Source: Nitrospiraceae bacterium (GTDB lineage: Bacteria; Nitrospirota; Thermodesulfovibrionia; UBA6902). Taken from it: DNA of 64,000 nt. This document shows, in pieces, positions 40,871-47,948 of the stretch. The position numbers and the translations under genes are program-made. The notes under the pieces were generated by a model. The model saw nothing but the letters and a program-made list of their open reading frames with translations, did not search any database and had not been told where the DNA came from. Location of the stretch: assembly GCA_003599505.1 (NCBI GenBank), contig QZKO01000018.1:36229-100228 (forward strand). Direction: 5' to 3'. Position 1 is the first letter of the stretch. Each line of letters starts with the position of its first letter.

Positions 40871-41521
40871 TTATTGGATTGTCTCTATTTCACTGAGATA
40901 AACATTCCTGCCGCCGTTCAAGGTCAGATATGTGCTGCCGTCTTTGAAAACAATTCCGGTTACGGTGCCTGAAGAGCTCGTCAGGGCCGCGACAGAATTG
41001 TCTTTCGAATCCTTTGCCTGAATATCAAACGTATAGACGCCCTCCGGCATCTGGTTCCCTGAACTGTCTTTGCCGTCCCAGACAAAGATGTTGTCGCCCT
41101 GCGTCCGGGGCCCGGCCTCTTTTGTGGCTATAATTCTGCCGGACCCGTCATAAATCGAAATACTCACTGATGACGCGTCTCCGGACAGGTTGTAGCCTAT
41201 ATCCGCCGTTCCGTTTAAATATGCGGTGTCCCCTGAAACCTTTACGGTCCTGCCTATAAGATTTGCAATCGAAGAGTTCTGCATCGATTGCTGAAACGCG
41301 AGGACTTCATCCAGCGTGCTGCCTATATTGTTAAGCGTTTCAAGCGAGCTGAACTCAGTCAGTTGGGCCGTAAACTGCATGCTGTCCATGGGACTTAACG
41401 GGTCCTGATAGCTTAGTTGTTTAAGGAGGAGCTGCATGAATTCCTCCTTCCCGAGAGTCTGGCCGTTGACAGACTGTATCTGACTTGCGCTTGCGCTATT
41501 GGTTACACCTGATATTTCCAT
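40871..41521 (-). CDS. flgD: Hook-capping protein FlgD
   Basis: FlgD caps the growing hook. The 216-residue protein has the N-terminal LGKEEFMQLLLKQLSYQDPLSPMDSMQFTAQLTEFSSLE (core LLKQLSYQDPLSPMD). A Tudor/FnIII-like part with YDGSGRIIATKEAG and WDGKDSSGNQMPEGVYTFDI follows. It lies between fliK and flgE as usual. Confidence 0.94.
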   Translation of the reverse strand: MEISGVTNSASASQIQSVNGQTLGKEEFMQLLLKQLSYQDPLSPMDSMQFTAQLTEFSSLETLNNIGSTLDEVLAFQQSMQNSSIANLIGRTVKVSGDTAYLNGTADIGYNLSGDASSVSISIYDGSGRIIATKEAGPRTQGDNIFVWDGKDSSGNQMPEGVYTFDIQAKDSKDNSVAALTSSSGTVTGIVFKDGSTYLTLNGGRNVYLSEIETIQ

Positions 41522-41569
41522 GGCTGCTCCTTTCCTTTGCCGATCATTCCTTGAGCAATATTTTAATCC

Positions 41570-41622
41570 CCTCGCCTATTGCCTATTGCCCCTCGCCTCT
41601 TGCCTTTCGCCTTTCGCCTTCT
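41570..41622. repeat. Heptamer tandem repeat GCCTATT/GCCTTTC
   Basis: Seven consecutive units (GCCTATT, GCCTATT, GCCCCTC, GCCTCTT, GCCTTTC, GCCTTTC, GCCTTCT) fill the gap between flgD and fliK. This is the clearest array in the window. Confidence 0.9.
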
Positions 41623-41632
41623 TTTATTGTAT

Positions 41633-43153
41633 TCATGCAAATACGCTTACAAGACCGCTCGCTGCGCGCGTCTTCCCTTCCGCGTAGATAATTTCTTTTT
41701 CATTATTGTCATCTTTAGCGGCGGTAAATACTCCCTCTTCCTGCCCTTTGCGCTCTTTCAGGGCCACGGACATCCCCCCGACATGCATCCCCTCTTTTGA
41801 AAGAGAATCCACTATGTGCTGCATATTATTTTCAATAAACTCTCTCGTCATCTTCTCAGTGGTATTAATGTGGACGTTCAGCATCCCTTTTTCCATGCTG
41901 ACATTAATGTCAAGCTTTCCGAGCGTGCCATGATCGACAGACACGCCCAGTCTGCTGTTGCCCTTTATGACATAGACGATATTATCCAGGACTTGTGTAA
42001 AGCCTGCCGGCCTTGCGGCAGACCCTGATACTATCCCTTCCCCTCCCCTGCTGTTTCCGGTCGCTATACCTGAATTCACCGGACCTGAGCTGTCGGATAT
42101 TGTTTCCGCGTTCGCGCCCCTTGGGGAGGTGTTCTGAAAATTCCGCGCTGCGTCCATATTATTAATCTCTTTTGTTTTTCCGGGTATCAGGAGGTCTTGC
42201 GGATTTTTTATCAACCCCGCGGTTTCTTTTGTATTCTCGTTTGCAATGTCCCCATCATCATGAGTTGTCTGCTCACGATGCGCGTTTTTGTCAACAAGAA
42301 GTCCCCGCGCGGCCTTCACCAAATCCACCTGGCTTGCTTCAGTATTGTCCTCCGGGTTGTCATTGATATTTTGACCAAGAGCAGCAAGGAGATTATTGCT
42401 GTCGTTTGAGTTCCCCTTTACCGGCCTTCCGGCGTCGGAGGCGGACAACATAATTCCAAGTTTTAAACCATGTTCGGATGGAGTGCCTGGCTGGGGCAGG
42501 TTGTCTTTGCCTGTGGTTACCGGCAAATCAGGCCGGGGACCATTTTCATCAGCTCCCTGATAAGCGGTCAATATCTCATATAACAACGCCCCCGCCTTCA
42601 ACCCGTTCTCACTGGAAGGCCCCGGTTTCACCAGGTTTTCTGAAGCGCCCAAAGTCCCTTCAGGTGTCGTCCCTTCAGATGTCCCACTGCCTTCACTCAG
42701 ATCGGCCTGGAGATCCGGTGAGACATTCTTGTCAGCTCCCTGGAGAGCAGTAAATATCTCATGCAATAATGCCCCGGTTTTAAGCCCGTTCTCCGGCCCT
42801 TCCAATAATGCTCCTGTTGTCTTGCCGGATTCACACTCATTGATTAAAACGGTCTGTTGGCCTGACATATTAGTCAACGCAGCGGAGACCATACCTGACA
42901 ATAGATCGCCCGCTATTGTTAATCCATTTCCGGACTGATCAGTTAAACCGGCGCCCGTTTCAGGATTCTCCGCAGCGCTGTTATTGCCGTTATTGTTTAA
43001 TTCCTGATTGATCACGAGGCTGAATCCGGAGCCGCCTGATTGCGCTCCACCCTCAGGAGCTGCAACAGACGTGTTATTCACAGGCTGGGCTGTATTTATT
43101 TCCGGCATCGATGATGGCATCATTTCCATGCCTTTATGAAAAGCAATCCGCAT
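41633..43153 (-). CDS. fliK: Hook-length control protein FliK
   Basis: FliK measures the hook and triggers the FlhB switch. The 506-residue reading has a long, low-complexity N-terminal ruler region and a C-terminal domain (about 405-480) with RLGVSVDHGTLGKLDINVSMEKGMLNVHINTT (core GTLGKLDINVSMEKGMLNV). Three imperfect copies of ENGLK.GALL-like segments lie in the middle (about 42430-42800). The start is uncertain: a sigma-54 site overlaps ATG 43153, so translation may begin at a later ATG (43129 to 43108). Confidence 0.88.
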   Translation of the reverse strand: MRIAFHKGMEMMPSSMPEINTAQPVNNTSVAAPEGGAQSGGSGFSLVINQELNNNGNNSAAENPETGAGLTDQSGNGLTIAGDLLSGMVSAALTNMSGQQTVLINECESGKTTGALLEGPENGLKTGALLHEIFTALQGADKNVSPDLQADLSEGSGTSEGTTPEGTLGASENLVKPGPSSENGLKAGALLYEILTAYQGADENGPRPDLPVTTGKDNLPQPGTPSEHGLKLGIMLSASDAGRPVKGNSNDSNNLLAALGQNINDNPEDNTEASQVDLVKAARGLLVDKNAHREQTTHDDGDIANENTKETAGLIKNPQDLLIPGKTKEINNMDAARNFQNTSPRGANAETISDSSGPVNSGIATGNSRGGEGIVSGSAARPAGFTQVLDNIVYVIKGNSRLGVSVDHGTLGKLDINVSMEKGMLNVHINTTEKMTREFIENNMQHIVDSLSKEGMHVGGMSVALKERKGQEEGVFTAAKDDNNEKEIIYAEGKTRAASGLVSVFA

Positions 43154-43158
43154 GCCAG
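43141..43158 (-). promoter_or_regulatory. Sigma-54 promoter of fliK-flgD-flgE
   Basis: On the minus strand CTGGCATGCGGATTGCTT has GG (43156-43155) and GC (43144-43143) 10 bases apart, one mismatch from TGGCACG-N4-TTGCT. It overlaps the first ATG of the fliK reading, so the real start should lie downstream. Confidence 0.65.
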
Positions 43159-43282
43159 TTATTTACGGAGTGAAAAATGTTTGATTATTTAGCAGTTAAT
43201 AAAAAGCGGACGGCTTGAGGGGATTTTTTTAAAGAAATTTTTTCACGACAGGGAAAGTTTTTCCGCTTGCAGAGCGAAAACT

Positions 43283-43328
43283 AAAAAAAAACGGCAAGGA
43301 AAAACATATTGCCTTACCGTTCTTTTTT
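43283..43328 (-). terminator. Rho-independent terminator after the 43.4-kb secreted protein gene
   Basis: On the minus strand AACGGTAAGG and CCTTGCCGTT pair with one mismatch around a 12-base loop, followed by a run of T (43290-43283). An A-rich start makes it usable from both sides. It isolates the secreted-protein gene from fliK. Confidence 0.75.
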
Positions 43329-43352
43329 ATAACTTATTTTTAATGCAATAAA

Positions 43353-44390
43353 TCAGTTGCCGCTATTTTTCTCATCCCGGTTATTTATCTCATCACCTAA
43401 ATCTTTTGCATTTTCTAAATTAGCATTGGCAAGGATTGCATTTTTTATCTCTGTCATTGCGTTTCCAACAGTAGAACCCGTATTGTATCCGGGATTCAGG
43501 TATTGCAAAATCTGTATCTCACCGCTTGTAAGCAACGTCGATTCGGAAAGGCTTGATGCCACGTTTAAACACAACGCGGCATATTGCTGTATTGCCTTCT
43601 GCAGCATGGTCTTCTTGCCCTGCATCGAGAGGTAATAATTCAAATCATTTGCTGATGTGAAAACTCCACCGCTTTTTGTTACGGCAGTGTTTATAAAGGA
43701 AGTTCTTTCCTCATCATGAGTCTTCCAGAAACCCATGCTTCTTGCCCCGCTTGGAGCATCAACTGTGGGAGGGGTTCCGTCAATCAGTCCTGTGAATATG
43801 TCTGATGTGCTGTCTCCGTTTAAACTTCCAGTGACTAATAGAAGTATCATCTTCATACCAAGTGTGGCATTTGTACCTATCACGCTTTGGAGTTCATTAA
43901 TATACTGTGAAGGATGCGCGACATCCGTATTCAAGACAACATTTGTCAGATTTAAGGTTCCCGGGTTATTAATATCGAGAGTTGGGTTCAGATACCACTT
44001 CAGTCCGTCGGTTACAAACACTATATCGGACAAGGTGGCAGAGAAATAATTAAATGGTCCGTCAGTTGATGATGTGTCGGTTATCGTCAGGACCGCGTCG
44101 GTAAATGTTGAACCACTTTGCCTTGTAGCGCCGCTGATGATAACAGATTTGCCGATTATACTTTCATTGGCGCCATTTTCAGTAATATGTGTTCCATTAA
44201 GGTAATTTACCTGGGAAATTACTGCATTATCAAGGCTCAATGAACCGGCGGTGTCAGTAGTTGCCGTGGTCTTGGCATTCCCTGAAAAATTTGCTGTCGG
44301 CAATCCGATAGTCGACCATGAATTCCCTGCGCCTATGATCATAAAAAGCAATAAAGCCACTACAATCATCAAAAGTCTCTTCATTTCCAT
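43353..44390 (-). CDS. Secreted protein of unknown function with a GFWKTH motif
   Basis: The 345-residue protein has an N-terminal signal peptide (about 1-27, RLLMIVVALLLFMIIGAGNSW) and a beta-rich, Thr/Ser/Asn-rich middle. Residues about 215-330 start SMGFWKTHDEER and continue with helical KTMLQKAIQQYAALCLNVASSL. GFWK(N/T)H motifs occur in several families of secreted repeat proteins. There is no PEP-CTERM tail; the end is charged. It lies next to a PEP-CTERM gene, and I do not recognise a function. Confidence 0.65.
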   Translation of the reverse strand: MEMKRLLMIVVALLLFMIIGAGNSWSTIGLPTANFSGNAKTTATTDTAGSLSLDNAVISQVNYLNGTHITENGANESIIGKSVIISGATRQSGSTFTDAVLTITDTSSTDGPFNYFSATLSDIVFVTDGLKWYLNPTLDINNPGTLNLTNVVLNTDVAHPSQYINELQSVIGTNATLGMKMILLLVTGSLNGDSTSDIFTGLIDGTPPTVDAPSGARSMGFWKTHDEERTSFINTAVTKSGGVFTSANDLNYYLSMQGKKTMLQKAIQQYAALCLNVASSLSESTLLTSGEIQILQYLNPGYNTGSTVGNAMTEIKNAILANANLENAKDLGDEINNRDEKNSGN

Positions 44391-44465
44391 AGTCCTCCTC
44401 TTTTATATTGAAAATTTAAAAACTCGCAAGCGCGCATTCATGTCCCCGTGTCATGTACCGGAGCG

Positions 44466-45209
44466 CTATTCCGGATTAATATATTTTCTCTTCCAGAAAC
44501 GTCTTATCGCCAAAGTCGCTCCGCCTGCAATAAAGAGAACTGAGCTTAGCGGCTCCGGTGTAACAGCCATCTTACCCTGAATAGACCCGGTTGCGTCGTT
44601 TGTAAACGCATACCCTCCGCCATTGGTGCCGGAATAAAAGGAAAAATCCATGCCGAGATTTAAATAACCGCGAGACTGGTAACTCGCCTGTAATTCCTGT
44701 ATGTATTGGGAGCCGTTATCATAAAACGTTATATTGGTGAGAGTTGCTATGGTATTATCCCAAAGAGGGTTTAATTGTGTCCCGAACAAACCGTCTGTGA
44801 TGATAAAATTTTCAAGCTGCGCGGTAAGATATGTTGTCCCGCCGTTAGCTATTGTAAAAAGGACAGAACCGGTTCCTCCTGAAGAGCTTCCGAATTGTAA
44901 ATTATTCGGGTAACTACTGTTATAAAGAGTGTTGATTGAAATCACCGCCCCTGTAACAGGATCAACCCCTTCTCCAAAATAACTCCCGTCCATATAATTT
45001 CCACCGGTTATATTCCAACCTGAAAAAACCAGTGAGTAATAAGGTTTCTGAGAGGGACCGCCGCCGCTTCCATCCAAATATGTAAATGAAGCGGTGTAAT
45101 CCAGATAAGGCAGATAGGGATATTCTGCGAACGCATTGTTTGACAACAGTAAAATACCTGCTATCAAAACAAGCGGGAACAGAAAAATTTTCTTTATTGA
45201 TATTTTCAT
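44466..45209 (-). CDS. PEP-CTERM sorted secreted protein
   Basis: The 247-residue precursor has a signal peptide (about 1-28) and a beta-rich, Gly/Tyr/Asn-rich body. A C-terminal PEP-CTERM signal follows: VTPEPLSSVLFIAGGATLAI, then RRFWKRK. Exosortase would cut the tail after export. AAAGGGGG lies before the ATG. The exosortase gene itself is not in the window. The tail resembles that of the broken gene at 1-1.7 kb. Confidence 0.85.
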   Translation of the reverse strand: MKISIKKIFLFPLVLIAGILLLSNNAFAEYPYLPYLDYTASFTYLDGSGGGPSQKPYYSLVFSGWNITGGNYMDGSYFGEGVDPVTGAVISINTLYNSSYPNNLQFGSSSGGTGSVLFTIANGGTTYLTAQLENFIITDGLFGTQLNPLWDNTIATLTNITFYDNGSQYIQELQASYQSRGYLNLGMDFSFYSGTNGGGYAFTNDATGSIQGKMAVTPEPLSSVLFIAGGATLAIRRFWKRKYINPE

Positions 45210-45286
45210 CTCTTACCCCCTTTAAAAGACAGTTGATTATCTATCTAAGCCTAATGGTTGTATATATAAGGAAAGATTATAGATTA

Positions 45287-45315
45287 ATTAAACCGTAATA
45301 AAAAATTTATGTCAA
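45287..45315 (-). promoter_or_regulatory. Sigma-70-type promoter of the PEP-CTERM gene
   Basis: On the minus strand TTGACA (45315-45310) and TTTAAT (45292-45287) are 17 bases apart, about 80 bases before the start codon. Assigned by match and direction. Confidence 0.5.
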
Positions 45316-45493
45316 GGATTTTTAAAGTTCCTTATAGGGGGTATAAATATTTCAAATTTGCCTTATCGCGCAAATAGTTAGCGAATTTTTCAGGAAGAAC
45401 TCAACAACTCCCCTTGCACAACCCGATCAGCGATAAATCAGGATAGGTATTTCTGCCTATTGATGATGAATTATTTTGTGATAACTTTTTATT

Positions 45494-45534
45494 AAGGCAA
45501 AAGGCTAACGGCAAAGGGCTAAAGGTAAAGAAAG
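45494..45534. repeat. Heptamer tandem repeat GGCAAAA/GGCTAAC
   Basis: Units GGCAAAA, GGCTAAC, GGCAAAG, GGCTAAA, GGTAAAG follow in phase immediately before the oxidase gene. Confidence 0.8.
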
Positions 45535-45549
45535 ACCGAGATCGGATAT

Positions 45550-46764
45550 ATGAAAGAAATTAAAAGGCGGGACTTTCTTAAACTTGCGGGGGCGACTCTC
45601 GTCCTTGCGGCATGCAGCAGAGGCGGCGGTGGATCAACGGAAGACCAGTCCGGAGACCAGTCCCCGACAGGACAGCCCGGCGCGGTTTCCTTTAACTTCA
45701 GGATTACCGAGGCCCTTGTCGAAATGATCGACGGGACCCTTGTCTACTCATGGGTCTTTGAAGACACGGCGTCAGGACAACCGGTACTCCCTGGCCCGGT
45801 CATACAGGCTGAAGAAGGAGAATTAATTTCCCTGACTATTGAAAACGGCCTCCGCGAAAACCACAGTTTCCTGGTCCCTTCAGCTCCGGGTTCGCCGGAC
45901 GTAGTGGACTTCGGCATGATAGCCCCTGGTGAAAAAGTTACGAAAAGCTTTACCGCGCCTTCCGCCGGCACATATCTTTACTTCGATCCCCTGAACGCCC
46001 CGGTAAACCGCGTTCTTGGTCTTCACGGCGCTATGGTGGTACTTCCGAAGACAGGCAATACCCCTTACAGCGTCCCTACCCCGGCGGTCCAGCAATTGTT
46101 CAACGATCTTGGGACCACGGACCATTTCCCGAAACATGCCCTGTCACCCGCGGGCTGGCAGCGTGACCGCTTCAGGATATGGCTGATGAGCCAGGTGGAC
46201 CCGGCATTCAATGCCCTGGCGCAAAGCGGGGTCATTATCAATCCCGCTGACATGAGAGATAACTTCCTCCCCCGTTATTTCACCATCAACGGCAAATCAG
46301 GGGCCTTTTCGTCGCATGACCACAGCGTTGTTTTAAGCGGACGGATCGGTCAGCCGATGCTGGTGCGCATACTGAACGCCGGCCTCTTTACACATTCCAA
46401 TCATCTCCACGCCAATCATTTTTATGTAACTTCGGTAAACAACGTTGTACGTGAAAACGTTTTCAACATAGACTCTTTTACAATATCGCCGCTGGACCGT
46501 GTGGACTGGCTCGTGCCTTATATCAGGCCCCCGGACATCGCCGGAGACCCGGATACCCCTCTGCGCGAACTTATACCCAATGAACTGGCGCTTGTGATAG
46601 GCGGAGATATCGGCGTGCCGCAGTCTCCCCTCGTATTTCCCATGCACTGCCATGTCGAGCAGTCCCAGACTGCTGCCGGAGGCAATTACCCTCAGGGCAC
46701 GGTTACACATTTTGAATTTTTAGGCGACATCGACGGCGTGGATTTCCCGAATGCAGGAGGATAA
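45550..46764 (+). CDS. Tat-exported multicopper-oxidase-like lipoprotein, C-terminal copper motifs only
   Basis: The 404-residue precursor starts KRRDFLKLAGA, a twin-arginine signal, followed by a lipobox-like LAAC. The first cupredoxin domain (about 50-165) keeps the fold, for example PGPVIQAEEGELISLTIENGL, but lacks the HWHG and HxH copper ligands. The last domain (about 245-395) carries H282-x2-H285-x-H287 and H366-C-H368. The type 1 histidine expected six residues after H366 is Ser372. Alone it cannot build a normal trinuclear centre. The next gene supplies the missing motifs. It is 21 bases upstream of that partner. Confidence 0.85.
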   Translation: MKEIKRRDFLKLAGATLVLAACSRGGGGSTEDQSGDQSPTGQPGAVSFNFRITEALVEMIDGTLVYSWVFEDTASGQPVLPGPVIQAEEGELISLTIENGLRENHSFLVPSAPGSPDVVDFGMIAPGEKVTKSFTAPSAGTYLYFDPLNAPVNRVLGLHGAMVVLPKTGNTPYSVPTPAVQQLFNDLGTTDHFPKHALSPAGWQRDRFRIWLMSQVDPAFNALAQSGVIINPADMRDNFLPRYFTINGKSGAFSSHDHSVVLSGRIGQPMLVRILNAGLFTHSNHLHANHFYVTSVNNVVRENVFNIDSFTISPLDRVDWLVPYIRPPDIAGDPDTPLRELIPNELALVIGGDIGVPQSPLVFPMHCHVEQSQTAAGGNYPQGTVTHFEFLGDIDGVDFPNAGG

Positions 46765-46785
46765 TGAACTTGAAAGGAGAACAAA

Positions 46786-47916
46786 ATGGCTTTACCGGTA
46801 ATTCCCCGCGGTGAGATGCCGCCTGATGAAACTCTCGCTTTCCATAAGCATGTCTGCCCTCCGGACTTCGGAGGTCCCAACCCTGATCCTCTCAATCCGG
46901 ACTTAATACTCAGTAGAAACCTGCTCATCAGCATAGACCTTCTGCTGCCTGAAAACGCCAGAGTACCGATGTGGATAATCGAGGACCCTGATGACCCGGT
47001 AAACGGCAGGGTCTTCCCGTCCAAGACCATCCGCATCCCCAGGGGGGCCCTCGTTAACGCCTTGGTCGGTTGTGAGGGCGGCACCCACACCATCCATTGG
47101 CACGGGATTGAGCCGACCCCAATGAATGACGGGGTAGGCAAGCATTCCTTTGAAGTTGACGGCAATTTTGTTTATCAGTTTCAGCCCCGTGAGGCAGGCA
47201 CTTATTTTTATCACTGCCACAAGAACACAGTCCTTCACTTCGAGATGGGGCTTTACGGACTCCTGATAATCGACCCGGATGTGCCCGGCGCGCCTTTCAC
47301 CGACGGAGGCCCGGGTTTTTGCGCGGCCTTCAGTCCTGCAACAAACCACGTTATCCCCTATGACGTGGAGGCCTTCTGGGTTGCCGACGAGATTGACTCC
47401 AGGTGGCACACCCTGGGGCACGACGACTTTATGCAGGAGTGCGATCCCGAAAACCCGGTCGATCCGGCCAACTTTACACAGGACGGCTTCCTGAACGATT
47501 TCAGGCCTGATATCTTTGTCGTCACAGGCATACCCCGGAGGGTCAACAACCCCTCACCCTTCAGCGCTGCCGACGATCCGCTTTTCGGGCCCCTCGTGGC
47601 GCCTGCACTGCAGGCCGGGCAAACCCTGCTTGCGCGTATCCTTAACGCGGGCTACACCATACAGCAATTCACCCTCGGCATAGACGCGGAAGTCATCGCT
47701 ATGGACGGACACGCGTTAGGGGTCCCTCCATTCCAGCAGTACTCAAGTCCCTTCCGGCTTCCTGCCGGGACGCCTTTTCGTCTCACCACGGCAATGCGTC
47801 ATGACCTTATAATAACGCCGGCTTCTCCCGGGATATTTCCTGTCACTATAGAGTATTTTCACTCGGTCAGCGGAAGGAGACTTTTCACAGCCCGGACAGC
47901 CATAACGGTAATCTGA
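46786..47916 (+). CDS. Multicopper-oxidase-like protein, N-terminal copper motifs only
   Basis: The 376-residue protein has a cupredoxin domain (about 40-170) with H104-W-H106-G, then YFYHCHKNTVLHFEMGLYG holding H143-C144-H145, H151 and Met154, a likely type 1 site plus trinuclear ligands. The later domain (about 230-376) lacks the second pair of HxH motifs. No signal peptide is visible, unlike its neighbour, although copper assembly is expected outside the cytoplasm. AAGGAG (46775-46780) precedes the ATG. It may be exported as a passenger with the Tat-bearing partner. Confidence 0.85.
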   Translation: MALPVIPRGEMPPDETLAFHKHVCPPDFGGPNPDPLNPDLILSRNLLISIDLLLPENARVPMWIIEDPDDPVNGRVFPSKTIRIPRGALVNALVGCEGGTHTIHWHGIEPTPMNDGVGKHSFEVDGNFVYQFQPREAGTYFYHCHKNTVLHFEMGLYGLLIIDPDVPGAPFTDGGPGFCAAFSPATNHVIPYDVEAFWVADEIDSRWHTLGHDDFMQECDPENPVDPANFTQDGFLNDFRPDIFVVTGIPRRVNNPSPFSAADDPLFGPLVAPALQAGQTLLARILNAGYTIQQFTLGIDAEVIAMDGHALGVPPFQQYSSPFRLPAGTPFRLTTAMRHDLIITPASPGIFPVTIEYFHSVSGRRLFTARTAITVI

Positions 47917-47948
47917 CAACAAGCGTCCCTTTGAATATACAGACCGGC

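Larger units (their letters stand above)
45210..45549. other. Non-coding spacer between divergent secreted-protein and oxidase genes
   Basis: No gene is visible. The left part carries the promoter of the PEP-CTERM gene, and the right end holds a heptamer repeat just before the multicopper oxidase start. No clear promoter for the oxidase pair was found. Confidence 0.6.

Noticed and set aside
41570..41622. Possible CRISPR array
   Set aside because: Units are 7 bp with no unique spacers and no cas genes in the window; it is a simple tandem repeat.
45550..47916. The two oxidase genes as one frameshifted gene
   Set aside because: The first ends after a complete C-terminal domain, the second has its own AAGGAG and start, and each has two cupredoxin domains; they are separate genes.
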